64,000 bases of DNA from C-114 sp963745405 (GTDB taxonomy: Bacteria > Chloroflexota > Limnocylindria > Limnocylindrales > CSP1-4): positions 1,054,001 through 1,118,000 of the forward strand of contig CAVUWY010000002.1 of the NCBI GenBank assembly GCA_963745405.1, read 5' to 3'. A program made the translations under genes and the position numbers. This document shows, in pieces, positions 52,461 through 60,715 of this stretch (its first letter is position 1; the number at the start of each line of letters is the position of its first letter). The notes under the pieces were generated by a model. The model did not search any database. It saw only the letters and a program-made list of their open reading frames with translations, and was not told the DNA's origin.

Positions 52461-53420
52461 TTGAAGCGGTCCAACAGGCTTGTCCTGCTCATCGGCGCCC
52501 TTTTGGCGGTCGTCGCCTTCGTCGGGGTGATCCTCCTGCTTGGGCAGGGGACCGGCGGCGGCGGTCCGCAAGCTACGCCGACCGCCCCCACCACCGCCCA
52601 GGTCGTCAAGGCCACGGTCGACATCCCCGCCGGGACCGTCGTCACGAGCACGATGGTCGACGTCGAGACGGTGCCGATCGCCGCCTCGGCGGATTCGATC
52701 TCTGACCCGGGCCTCGTGATCGGCAAGACGATCCGCGAGAACACCAAGGCCGGCGCGATCCTCAGCTTCAGCGCCTTCATCGATACCGGCCAGACCAGCA
52801 ACGTGACCGACAACATCCCGCAGGGCCTGCGAGCCATGGCGGTCGAGGTCGATCAGGTGACCGGCGTCGGGACCTTGATCCACACGGGCGACACGGTCGA
52901 CCTGATCATCGCGATGGACATCCAGAGCGTGGTCCCCGATCCGAAGAACGCGCCCCAGGTGGTCAACGTCGGAACGCCGCAGTCGACGGTCAAGATGATC
53001 ATCCAGAACCTGAAGGTGGTCGGAACCCTGCTCCCGACCGTGACGACGACCGGTGAGGCGACCCCGCCGCCGGCCGCCGCCTCACCGACTCCGAACCCCG
53101 GGGCCACCCAGCCGCCGACGTCGTTGAAGAACCCGGCCACGGCGTTCGAGATCGTCATGGTCGCCGTCACCGCCAACCAGGCGGAAGCGATCCGCTACGC
53201 CCAGCTGAACGGCCAGTCCGGCCAGGTGGCCGATCGGGGCCAGACGTCGATCTCCCTCGTCCTCCGCTCACCGCGCGACTACATCGCGGTCGATGCCAGC
53301 GGCAGCCCGATCCCGGGTGCCAGCCCGCTCATCCCGCCGCTCGAGGTCACCGACGGCGTCACCCTCAAGACGCTCATCACCAAGTACGGCGTGATCCCGC
53401 CGGACGTCATCATCAAGTAG
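52461..53420 (+). CDS. cpaB: Flp pilus assembly protein CpaB/RcpC
   Basis: 319 residues: one N-terminal membrane helix (LVLLIGALLAVVAFVGVILL), a SAF domain (VVKATVDIPAGTVVTSTMVD, about 55-125), then the RcpC region RAMAVEVDQVTGVGTLIHTGD and a Pro/Thr-rich loop. It sits outside the membrane and in didermatous species contacts the secretin. TTG 52461 was chosen because homology starts with KRSNRLVLL and GGGGAG precedes it; longer starts add WCHLSHG-type nonsense. No secretin gene follows it, which is notable for this operon. Confidence 0.9.
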   Translation: MKRSNRLVLLIGALLAVVAFVGVILLLGQGTGGGGPQATPTAPTTAQVVKATVDIPAGTVVTSTMVDVETVPIAASADSISDPGLVIGKTIRENTKAGAILSFSAFIDTGQTSNVTDNIPQGLRAMAVEVDQVTGVGTLIHTGDTVDLIIAMDIQSVVPDPKNAPQVVNVGTPQSTVKMIIQNLKVVGTLLPTVTTTGEATPPPAAASPTPNPGATQPPTSLKNPATAFEIVMVAVTANQAEAIRYAQLNGQSGQVADRGQTSISLVLRSPRDYIAVDASGSPIPGASPLIPPLEVTDGVTLKTLITKYGVIPPDVIIK

Positions 53421-53449
53421 TCGCCGGGAACCAACCGGCGTCGTCTGGA

Positions 53450-53479
53450 CGGCCCGCTGCCCACCTCGGGAGCGGGCCG
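53450..53479 (+). terminator. Hairpin after cpaB
   Basis: CGGCCCGCT pairs with AGCGGGCCG (9 bp) around a 12-nt loop, followed by GTTCC. It separates cpaB from tadZ, so the latter probably has its own promoter within 53480-53562, where no clear one is visible. Confidence 0.6.
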
Positions 53480-53562
53480 GTTCCATCAGAACGGCATCCA
53501 GATACCGATAGTCCGCGAACCACCGTCCAAGCCACTCATAGCAACCCGATATCGCGAGCATC

Positions 53563-54807
53563 ATGGCCGACCAGATCCGAGTCCTCATCGTCGATGACAT
53601 CCCAGAGACGCGAGACCACCTCACGAAGCTCCTCGGCTTCGAGAGCGACATCGAGGTGGTCGGTGTAGCCGCGTCCGGGACCGAGGCGATCGAGCAGGCC
53701 GGAACGCTCCGTCCGGACGTCGTCCTCATGGACATCAACATGCCGGACATGGATGGCATCACCGCCACGGAGCACCTCTCGACGGAGGTCCCGAGCGCCG
53801 CGGTCGTGATGATGTCGGTCCAGGGCGAGGCCGACTACCTTCGCCGCTCGATGCTCGCCGGGGCGCGCGAGTTCCTCGTCAAGCCGTTCAGCAGCGACGA
53901 GCTCACCGCTTCGATCCGCCAGGTCTATGCGCGAGAGCGCGAGAAGGCGAGCCGCTACGTGGCGATGCCGGCCGCCGCGGCCGCCGCCGGCAACGGCCAG
54001 GCGCCGGGGACCGTGATCGCCGTGTTCAGCCCCAAGGGCGGCGTCGGCCGGACGACCATCGCGGTCAACCTGGCAGTCGCGGCCGCGACCGAGATCGGCA
54101 AGAAGGTCGTCCTCATGGACGCCTCCTTCCAGTTCGGCGACGTCGGCGTGCTGCTCAACCTCAACCCGAAGAACAAGTCGATCGTCGACCTGGTCCCGGA
54201 GCTCGAGGCGGCCGGTGAGGTCGAGTCGATCGACACGTTCGTGATCAACCACTCGTCGGGCGTGCGCGTCCTCCTCGCCCCGCCGTCGCCGGAGATGGCC
54301 GAGCTCATCACGCCGGCGAGCGTGAAGCGGGTCATCGAGGTCCTCCGCGCCACCCACGAGCTCGTCATCGTCGACTGCTCGGCGTTCTTCAACGACACGA
54401 CCCTGGCCGTCCTCGACTCGGCCGACGTGATCCTCACGATGCTCACCCTCGAGATCACGAGCATCAAGAACATGCGCCTGTTCCTCGAGGTTGCCGACCA
54501 GCTCGGCTACGAGCAGGGCAAGGTCTCGCTCGTGCTCAATCGAGCGGACTCGACCCTTGGGATCCGCGTCGCCGACGTCGAGCACTCGATCGGCCGCAAG
54601 GTCGATCACTCGATCGTGAGCGACGGCCGGAGCGTGGTGTACGCATTGAATCGTGGAGTACCGTTCTTCCTGTCGAACCGGGAGGCGCAGGTCTCCCAGG
54701 ACGTCCTCCGGCTGGCGACCTCGCTGACCGGTGAAGAGGCCACGGCGTCCGCTTCGGACGACGCGCGCAAGACCGCGAAGAACAAATCCCTGTTCGCATG
54801 GCGCTAG
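53563..54807 (+). CDS. tadZ: Pilus assembly ATPase TadZ/CpaE (receiver plus MinD-like domain)
   Basis: 414 residues. The receiver domain (1-125) keeps LIVDDIPE, the phospho-acceptor Asp57 in VVLMDINMPD, and LVKPF, so it looks phosphorylatable. The ATPase domain begins VIAVFSPKGGVGRTTIAVNL, a deviant Walker A with Arg in the place of the usual second Lys, and contains LVIVDCSAFF. TadZ localises the Tad machine to the pole. Because it carries a complete receiver, the DegS-like kinase nearby might also address it. ATG 53563 is the first start after a 142-bp gap. Confidence 0.92.
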   Translation: MADQIRVLIVDDIPETRDHLTKLLGFESDIEVVGVAASGTEAIEQAGTLRPDVVLMDINMPDMDGITATEHLSTEVPSAAVVMMSVQGEADYLRRSMLAGAREFLVKPFSSDELTASIRQVYAREREKASRYVAMPAAAAAAGNGQAPGTVIAVFSPKGGVGRTTIAVNLAVAAATEIGKKVVLMDASFQFGDVGVLLNLNPKNKSIVDLVPELEAAGEVESIDTFVINHSSGVRVLLAPPSPEMAELITPASVKRVIEVLRATHELVIVDCSAFFNDTTLAVLDSADVILTMLTLEITSIKNMRLFLEVADQLGYEQGKVSLVLNRADSTLGIRVADVEHSIGRKVDHSIVSDGRSVVYALNRGVPFFLSNREAQVSQDVLRLATSLTGEEATASASDDARKTAKNKSLFAWR

Positions 54808-54842
54808 CAGTGAGCCCTCCGGGGCACGAAGGGGTGTAGGCG

Positions 54843-56261
54843 ATGTCCCTCCTGAAGCGGATCGAGAGCGCTCGACCGGGGACCGGTCCGGGGTCTGCCC
54901 CCGGGGCGCCGGTCGCACCGGGCGGGCCCGGTGCGCCGGCCGCACCGACCGGCGGCGGCCCAGTCGCTCCGGCCCCGCGGCTCATGTCCAGCACGCCGGT
55001 CCGGGAGTCGTTCCGGGACGTCAAGTTCCGCATCCAGAACCGGGTCATCCAGGACCTCGACCCCAAGCTCGACCTGTCCAACCAGGTCGAGGTGCGCCGC
55101 CAGATCGAGGAGATCTTCGGCAAGGTCATCGACGAGGAAGGACTCGCCCTCACCCGCGCCGAGCGGGTCCGGATGCTCGAGCAGATCACCGACGAGATCA
55201 TCGGCCTCGGGCCGCTCGAGCCGCTCCTCCGCGACGAGAGCATCACCGAAGTCATGGTCAACGGCCCGCGCCAGGTCTACATCGAACGGTCGGGCAAGCT
55301 CGAGCTCACCAACGTCGTCTTCCAGAACGACGACCACGTCATGCGGATCATCGATCGGATCATCGCCCCGATCGGTCGACGCGTCGACGAGTCGTCGCCG
55401 ATGGTCGACGCCCGCCTCACCGACGGTTCCCGCGTCAACGCCATCATCCCTCCCTTGTCCCTCGTCGGGCCGGTCATCACGGTCCGGAAGTTCTCGGCCA
55501 GCCCGTTCACCGTCGACGACCTCATCCGCTTCGGCACCGCCACCCCCGAGATGTTCGACTTCCTCAAGGCGTGCGTCGAAGCCCGCCTCAACATCTTCGT
55601 CTCGGGCGGCACCGGCTCGGGCAAGACGACGACCCTCAACGTCCTCTCCTCGTTCATCCCGAACGACGAGCGGATCGTCACGATCGAGGATGCCGCCGAG
55701 CTCCAGCTCCGCCAGGAGCACGTGGTCACCCTCGAGTCGCGCCCGCCGAACATCGAAGGCCGCGGCGCGATCCCGATCCGCGAGCTCGTCCGGAACTCCC
55801 TCCGGATGCGGCCAGACCGCATCATCGTCGGCGAGTGCCGGTCGGGCGAGGCGCTCGACATGCTCCAGGCCATGAACACGGGCCACGACGGCTCGATGTC
55901 GACCGGCCACGCCAACAGCCCCCGCGACATGCTGGCCCGGCTCGAGACGATGGTCCTCATGGCCGGCGTCGACCTTCCCCTGCGGGCCATCCGCGAGCAG
56001 GTCGCCTCGGCCGTCGATCTCATCGTCCAGCAGAGCCGCCTCAAGGACGGGACCCGGCGCATCGTCAACATCACCGAGGTCCAGGGCATGGAAGGCGACG
56101 TCATCGTCATGCAGGACGTGTTCGTCTTCGAGCAGACCGGTGTCATCGAGGGCAAGATCCAGGGCCGGCTCAAGCCGACCGGTATCCGCCCCAAGTTCGT
56201 CGAGAAGTTCGAGGTGATGGGCATCCAGCTCCCACCCGGCCTCTTCGGCTTCAGCTTCTGA
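54843..56261 (+). CDS. tadA: Tad pilus secretion ATPase TadA/CpaF
   Basis: 472 residues: a Pro/Gly/Ala-rich N-terminus of about 45, then the N-domain (GLGPLEPLLRDESITEVMVN), Walker A VSGGTGSGKTTTLNVL, the Asp box RIVTIEDAAELQL, Walker B RIIVGECRSGEALDML and the His box MSTGHANSPRDML. It powers pilin extrusion from the cytoplasm as a hexamer. ATG 54843 lies 35 bp after tadZ. All catalytic motifs are intact. Confidence 0.96.
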   Translation: MSLLKRIESARPGTGPGSAPGAPVAPGGPGAPAAPTGGGPVAPAPRLMSSTPVRESFRDVKFRIQNRVIQDLDPKLDLSNQVEVRRQIEEIFGKVIDEEGLALTRAERVRMLEQITDEIIGLGPLEPLLRDESITEVMVNGPRQVYIERSGKLELTNVVFQNDDHVMRIIDRIIAPIGRRVDESSPMVDARLTDGSRVNAIIPPLSLVGPVITVRKFSASPFTVDDLIRFGTATPEMFDFLKACVEARLNIFVSGGTGSGKTTTLNVLSSFIPNDERIVTIEDAAELQLRQEHVVTLESRPPNIEGRGAIPIRELVRNSLRMRPDRIIVGECRSGEALDMLQAMNTGHDGSMSTGHANSPRDMLARLETMVLMAGVDLPLRAIREQVASAVDLIVQQSRLKDGTRRIVNITEVQGMEGDVIVMQDVFVFEQTGVIEGKIQGRLKPTGIRPKFVEKFEVMGIQLPPGLFGFSF

Positions 56262-56280
56262 GCGCGAGGAGGACCGTCAG

Positions 56281-57291
56281 ATGCCGATGACCATCGTCGT
56301 CGCTGGCGTCGCCGCGATCGCCATCCTGCTCATCGCACTCGGCATCGCGACGTCCGGCCGCGGGTCGGGCATCAGCTCGCGCCTCGAGCGCTACGCCTCC
56401 GGCAAGGAAGAGGCGGCCAAGGTCTCGACGGGCCAGGGCTCGATCGCCGACCTGCTCGCCCAGAGCGCGGCACTGTCGAACCTCAACAAGGTCGTCGAGC
56501 AGCGCGACTTCGGGGCGAACCTCGCCCGCGACATCGCCCGGGCCGACCTCAAGCTCAAGCCGAGCGAGTTCCTCGGCATCTGGGCGGCCAGCATCGTCGG
56601 CATGCCGATCCTGTTCGTCTTCCTCTCGCTCTTCTTCCCCGCGCTGCGGAACCCGCTGTTCCTCCTCATCGCGGCATTCATCGGCTTCCTCCTCCCGCGC
56701 TTCTGGCTGAGCCGACGCAAGGGCGGCCGACTGAACGCCTTCAACAAGCAGCTCCCCGACACCATCACCCTGATCGCCAACGCCCTGCGGGCGGGGTCGT
56801 CGTTCCTGCAGGCCATCGAGCTCGTCGTGCGCGAGTCGCGGCCGCCGGTCTCGACCGAGTTCGGCCGGGTCATCCGCGAGGTCAACCTCGGCCTGCCGTT
56901 CGAGACGGCCCTCGAGAACATGGTCCGCCGCGTCCGGTCGGACGACCTCGAGCTGATGGCGACGGCCATCGCGATCCAGCACACCGTCGGCGGCAACCTC
57001 GCCGAGATCCTCGACTCCATCGCCTTCACGATCCGCGAGCGAGTCCGGATCAAGGGCGAGATCCGGACCCTGACCGCGCAGCAGCGCCTGTCGGGCTACG
57101 TGGTCGGCTTCCTGCCGATCGGCCTCGCCGGGTTCCTCTTCATCGCCGCGCCGGGTTTCATGACCCCGATGTTCGACGATCGCGTGTCGATCCTCGGCCT
57201 GCCGGCCGGCGTCATCATCCTCGCCTTCGGCGGATTCATGATGTTCATCGGCTTCATGCTCATCCGCAAGATCGTCGACATCGAGGTCTGA
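56281..57291 (+). CDS. tadB: Tad pilus inner-membrane platform protein TadB
   Basis: 336 residues with an N-terminal helix, a cytoplasmic stretch and a T2SSF domain: KQLPDTITLIANALRAGSSF, REVNLGLPFETALENM and TVGGNLAEILDSIA, flanked by membrane helices. It pairs with TadC as the platform on which TadA acts. ATG 56281 is preceded by GAGGAGG and lies 19 bp after tadA. Confidence 0.94.
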   Translation: MPMTIVVAGVAAIAILLIALGIATSGRGSGISSRLERYASGKEEAAKVSTGQGSIADLLAQSAALSNLNKVVEQRDFGANLARDIARADLKLKPSEFLGIWAASIVGMPILFVFLSLFFPALRNPLFLLIAAFIGFLLPRFWLSRRKGGRLNAFNKQLPDTITLIANALRAGSSFLQAIELVVRESRPPVSTEFGRVIREVNLGLPFETALENMVRRVRSDDLELMATAIAIQHTVGGNLAEILDSIAFTIRERVRIKGEIRTLTAQQRLSGYVVGFLPIGLAGFLFIAAPGFMTPMFDDRVSILGLPAGVIILAFGGFMMFIGFMLIRKIVDIEV

Positions 57292-57295
57292 GCAG

Positions 57296-58240
57296 ATGAT
57301 CCCCATCCTCATCGCCGCGGCCGCCGCGGGAGGAATCCTCCTCATCGTCATCGGGCTGACCAGCACCGCGCCGGTCGACCCGGTCCAGGCCCGCCTCACC
57401 CAGCTCGGCACGATGCAGGCCAAGAACCTCGAGGAGATGGAGCTCCAGTCTCCGTTCCTCGAGCGGACCCTGCGACCGCTCGCCGCCCGGCTGTCGGGCT
57501 CGGTCGCCCGGGTGACCAGCGCCTCGTTCGCGGCGACGACCCAGAAACGCCTCGCCCTGGCCGGCAATCCCGGCGACCTCCGGGTCGCCGACTGGCTCGG
57601 CATCAAGGCCCTCGGCGGCATCCTCGGAGTGGTCATCTTCGCCCTGCTGGGCATCTTCGCCCTCGGGACCGGAGTGCTCTTCGGGATCATCCTCGGCGTG
57701 GTCGGCTTCCTGTTCGGCTACACGATCCCCGAGTTCTGGCTCGGCGGCCGGGTGAAGAAGCGCCAGAAGGCCATCCTCCTCATGATCCCGGACTCGCTCG
57801 ATCTCCTGACGATCTCCGTCCGGGCCGGCCTCGGCTTCGACGCAGCCCTCGGCAAGGTCGTCGAGAAGCTCCAGGGACCCCTCACCGAGGAGTTCCGCCG
57901 GGCGCTGGCCGAAGTCCGGGTCGGCAAGGCCCGCCGCGACGCGCTCCGCGACATCGTGCCCCGCACCGAAGTGCCGGCACTGACGAACTTCATCGGCGCG
58001 ATCATCCAGGCCGAGCAGCTCGGTGTCTCGATCAGCAAGGTGCTGCAGGTCCAGTCGGAGCAGCTCCGCATCGAGCGCCGCCAGCGAGCCGAGGAGATGG
58101 CCGCGAAGGCGCCGATCAAGATGCTGTTCCCGCTCGTCGGTTGCATCTTCCCGTCGCTCTTCATCATCATCCTCGGACCCGCCATCATCCTGATCATGAT
58201 CAACCTGGCCGGTCCGGGCGGCCCGGGCTCCGCCACGTAG
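57296..58240 (+). CDS. tadC: Tad pilus inner-membrane platform protein TadC
   Basis: 314 residues. The T2SSF domain has IPDSLDLLTISVRAGLGFDA, FRRALAEVRVGKARRDALRD and AIIQAEQLGVSISKVLQVQ, with KAPIKMLFPLVGCIFPSLF before the last helix. It starts 4 bp after tadB, whose product is its partner. No prepilin peptidase or TadE/F-like pseudopilin genes follow in the window. Confidence 0.94.
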   Translation: MIPILIAAAAAGGILLIVIGLTSTAPVDPVQARLTQLGTMQAKNLEEMELQSPFLERTLRPLAARLSGSVARVTSASFAATTQKRLALAGNPGDLRVADWLGIKALGGILGVVIFALLGIFALGTGVLFGIILGVVGFLFGYTIPEFWLGGRVKKRQKAILLMIPDSLDLLTISVRAGLGFDAALGKVVEKLQGPLTEEFRRALAEVRVGKARRDALRDIVPRTEVPALTNFIGAIIQAEQLGVSISKVLQVQSEQLRIERRQRAEEMAAKAPIKMLFPLVGCIFPSLFIIILGPAIILIMINLAGPGGPGSAT

Positions 58241-58241
58241 G

Positions 58242-58643
58242 GTGGCCCCCGGGCCCGCCGCCGACCCGCTCGGCGCCCAGAACGTCACGCACGGCACGGT
58301 CCTGGCGATCCGTCTCGAGGTCGCCGCGGGCGTCGTCGGCAAGTTCTTCGGGCTCATGGGCCGGCAGACGCTCGATCACGGCGCCGGCCTCTGGCTGCCG
58401 GGCAGCAACGGCATCCACATGATGTTCATGCGCTTCCCGATCGACGCGGTCTTCCTCGGCAAGCCCGACGGCACCGGCCGCCGCCCCGTCGTCGGCGTCC
58501 GCCGCGCCCTCCGGCCGTGGCTCGGCGTCGTCTGGTATGTCCGCGGCGCCAACGGCGTCATCGAGCTCCCGGTCGGCGCGATCGACGCCTCATCGACCGC
58601 CGTCGGCGACCTCGTCAGCCTCGAGGCGAGCCGGGCAGCGTAG
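58242..58643 (+). CDS. DUF192 family protein
   Basis: 133 residues. AAGVVGKFFGLMGRQTLDHG and IHMMFMRFPIDAVFL are the DUF192 core (R/K-GLM and H--M----IDV-F motifs), followed by ALRPW and VIELPVGAI. The family is small and exported in many bacteria, with no settled function; this copy lacks a signal peptide. GTG 58242 starts 1 bp after the tadC stop, so it belongs to the tad transcript, a pairing also common elsewhere. Confidence 0.88.
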   Translation: MAPGPAADPLGAQNVTHGTVLAIRLEVAAGVVGKFFGLMGRQTLDHGAGLWLPGSNGIHMMFMRFPIDAVFLGKPDGTGRRPVVGVRRALRPWLGVVWYVRGANGVIELPVGAIDASSTAVGDLVSLEASRAA

Positions 58644-58677
58644 GTTCCGCTGGTGCGGGCCGTCGTGTGCGTGGCGG

Positions 58678-58704
58678 CCCGGGAGCCCGCCTAGCGCTCC
58701 CGGG
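58678..58704. terminator. Bidirectional hairpin between DUF192 and comF
   Basis: CCCGGGAGC (58678-58686) and GCTCCCGGG (58696-58704) form a 9-bp stem around a 9-nt loop. It overlaps the comF stop codon and can serve both convergent transcripts. Confidence 0.55.
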
Positions 58705-59443
58705 CGACGGTGATCGCCGACACGCCGAGCGCGCCAGCAGCGAGGAGGGCATCGGCGCAGGCGGCGAGAGTCGATCCGGTCGTGACGACGTCGTCGATGA
58801 GCACGACCCACCGGCCGACCACCTCGCCTCCAGCGGCGGCTTTCCGCGCCGCGCCCACGTCCGCGCCCGCGGCGGCGCCCGCGGCAGTGCCTCCGGCGGC
58901 CGGCTCGCGGATCCGGAATGCGCCGGCCATGTTCGCCGTCCGGTGGCGACGATCGAGGTGGAACTGGGCGGTGGTCGCCCGTACGCGCTCGAGGACGGGC
59001 CGGTGCTCGAGCCCGAGTCTCCGCGCCGCCACCATCGCGATCCGCTCGGCCTGGTCGAATCCGCGATCGCGAGCTCGGTCCCGATGGACGGGCACGTGGA
59101 CGAAGAGGTCGCCGCCCGCACCCGCCTCCCGCCAGCGCGCGGCCACGGCCGCCCCGAGTGGTTCCTCGAGCCGCCGCTCGCCGGCGTATTTCAGGGCGTG
59201 CAGGGCGTCCCTGACCGGCCCCCGGAACGGAGCGCACCACTCGAGTTGCAGGAGCGGCGCGGGAATGTCCGAGGGCAGGCCGATCGGTGTGCCGGCCGGC
59301 ATCCCGCGACGCACCGCCAGGGCCGGACGGCAGCGGGCGCAGAACGCATCGCCTTCGCGGCCGCACCCGACGCACGCCGCGGGCAGGGCGAGGTCGAGCA
59401 GCCGATCGGCGACGACGCCGAGGTGCCGTCGGGCGATCTCCAC
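58691..59443 (-). CDS. comF: ComF family protein (phosphoribosyltransferase fold)
   Basis: 250 residues. A zinc ribbon at the N-terminus uses Cys24, Cys27, Cys35 and Cys38 (CVGC, CARC), then ALKYAGERRLEEPLG, VPVHRDRARDRGFDQAE and the PRPP-binding loop WVVLIDDVVTTGSTL near residue 215. In naturally competent bacteria ComF acts on incoming DNA; many species keep it without known competence. An Ala/Gly-rich insertion (about 170-205) is unusual. GTG 59443 starts the conserved region. The gene faces the TTGC-N7-GCAA array upstream. Confidence 0.9.
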   Translation of the reverse strand: MEIARRHLGVVADRLLDLALPAACVGCGREGDAFCARCRPALAVRRGMPAGTPIGLPSDIPAPLLQLEWCAPFRGPVRDALHALKYAGERRLEEPLGAAVAARWREAGAGGDLFVHVPVHRDRARDRGFDQAERIAMVAARRLGLEHRPVLERVRATTAQFHLDRRHRTANMAGAFRIREPAAGGTAAGAAAGADVGAARKAAAGGEVVGRWVVLIDDVVTTGSTLAACADALLAAGALGVSAITVARER

Positions 59444-59604
59444 CCGGACATCCTGGCGGGAGCGCCTTATCGCGCGCTCACCGGGGGCCGTCGGCGGGCG
59501 GCGGTCGGCGCGCCGCCGACGGCGGTCGGCAGGCCGCGGGCGGCGGTCGGCCGTCGGGACCGGCTATCCGCGGGCCGGCGGTCGGCGCGATTTGCCGAGG
59601 CGAC
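59444..59604. other. GC-rich low-complexity stretch upstream of comF
   Basis: Contains several copies of GCGGTCGGC-like blocks between 59497 and 59590 and no credible reading frame. It may be expanded replication-slippage sequence; no promoter is evident. Confidence 0.5.
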
Positions 59605-59801
59605 TTGCGCACCATGCAACAAAGCGCACTCGGGACGGGCCCGATGGATCGAATCTGGCTCGGATCTTGCACGGGACGCAAGAAACGGTTCCGGATGTCC
59701 GAAGATTGCGCCGGGTGCAAGAACCTGACCGCTCGAGCCGCGAGACGGTTCCGTTGTTGCATACCACGCAAGCTCGACCACTGTTCTTGCCTGTCATGCA
59801 A
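59605..59801. promoter_or_regulatory. Array of five TTGC-N7-GCAA palindromes
   Basis: Identical architecture occurs at 59605-59619, 59667-59681, 59706-59720, 59757-59771 and 59787-59801. Nine of the ten half-sites read TTGC-R-Y (the exception is TTGCCT) with a 3-bp centre. Start-to-start distances of 62, 39, 51 and 30 bp are near whole helical turns. No protein-coding signal spans the region. It lies between divergent comF and hpf, so a dimeric regulator binding several times is the likely reading; the protein is unknown. Confidence 0.7.
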
Positions 59802-59834
59802 CTCCCGGGCACGGGAGCGAGCAACAGGGCGGGG

Positions 59835-59968
59835 GCACGGGGCCGAGCGGCACGGGGCCGAGCGGCACGGGGCCGAGGGGCACGGGGCCGAGCGGCACGT
59901 GGGCCGAGGGGCACGGAGCCGAGGGGCACGGGGCCGAGCGGCACAGGGCCGAGCGGCACTGGGGGCGG
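59835..59968. repeat. 15-bp GC-rich tandem repeat, about eight units
   Basis: Units of GCACGGGGCCGAGCG (variants GAGGG, CACAGG, CGTGGG) run head to tail from 59835, one unit having 16 bp. The repeat ends 15 bp before the hpf -10 element. The length of 15 would keep a reading frame, but neither strand shows a start or ribosome site for it. Confidence 0.88.
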
Positions 59969-59982
59969 CGAGGCGCCCGGGC

Positions 59983-59988
59983 TATACT
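59983..59988 (+). promoter_or_regulatory. -10 element (TATACT) for hpf
   Basis: TATACT lies 44 nt before GTG 60033, giving a leader of about 38 nt with GGAGGG as ribosome site. No -35 is apparent because the tandem repeat ends here, which suggests an activator. Confidence 0.55.
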
Positions 59989-60032
59989 CGGGTCCGGACC
60001 ACGAGCCGGGCGTCGCGACGGAGGGCCCCACC

Positions 60033-60701
60033 GTGAGGACGATCGTCAAGGGCAAGAACATCGAGGTCCCCGAGCGAGTCCGTCGCTATGCCGAGCGACG
60101 TTTCGTCCGCCTCGAGCGCCTCCTCGACGACCGCACCGAAGCCCTCGTCGAGCTCTCCGTGGAGCAGCATCGCAGCTCCGCCGACTCCCACATCGTCGAG
60201 GTCTCCCTCGTCATCGACGGCTCGACGCTCCGTGGCCGCTCGGTCGGACCGTCGTTCCAGGCCGGCCTCGACGACCTCGTCGACAAGATGGAACGGCGAG
60301 CGGTCGACCACAAGGAGAAGCCCCGCGTCCGGGCCCGCCCGACCGAGGAGAAGGCGATCCTCCGCCGCATCGCGGACGGCACGGCCGAGCCGGGTCGTGA
60401 GCGGCGCATCGTCAAGACGAAGCGGTTCGCCATCGAGCCGATGTTCGAGGAGGACGCGGTCGCCGAGATGGAAGAGCTCGGCCACGGGTTCTTCCTCTTC
60501 GTCGACGCCGCGACCGAACACATCGCCCTCCTCTACCGGCGCGATGACGGCGACTACGGCCTTATCGAGCCGAGCGTCGGCGGTGAGTACACCCACACGC
60601 GCCACCCATCGCCGGCCGGATCGGCTCACCAGGCGCCGAAGCGCCAGGCCGCACCGAAGACCGCCCGCCGGGCCACGCCCACGACCTCCGGCTCCCGCTG
60701 A
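60033..60701 (+). CDS. hpf: Ribosome hibernation-promoting factor, long form
   Basis: 222 residues. The N-terminal domain (VRTIVKGKNIEVPERVRRYA, then VEVSLVIDGSTLRGRS) binds the 30S decoding site; the C-terminal domain (VKTKRFAIEPMFEEDAVAEM, FFLFVDAATEHIALLYRRDD, YGLIEP) is the dimerisation module of long HPF that pairs ribosomes into 100S particles in stationary phase. GTG 60033 follows GGAGGG. A basic tail of 35 residues after the domain is extra. The operator array upstream may control entry into dormancy. Confidence 0.94.
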   Translation: MRTIVKGKNIEVPERVRRYAERRFVRLERLLDDRTEALVELSVEQHRSSADSHIVEVSLVIDGSTLRGRSVGPSFQAGLDDLVDKMERRAVDHKEKPRVRARPTEEKAILRRIADGTAEPGRERRIVKTKRFAIEPMFEEDAVAEMEELGHGFFLFVDAATEHIALLYRRDDGDYGLIEPSVGGEYTHTRHPSPAGSAHQAPKRQAAPKTARRATPTTSGSR

Positions 60702-60715
60702 GCGGCGGCCCGCGC

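Noticed and set aside
59605..59801. CRISPR array
   Set aside because: The repeated element is only a 15-bp palindrome with a variable 7-bp centre, spacing is irregular, and there are no cas genes.
59497..59968. Low-complexity protein coded through the repeats on either strand
   Set aside because: Frames are open only because of the repeat length and GC content; there is no start, ribosome site or domain, and the palindromes interrupt any coding trend.
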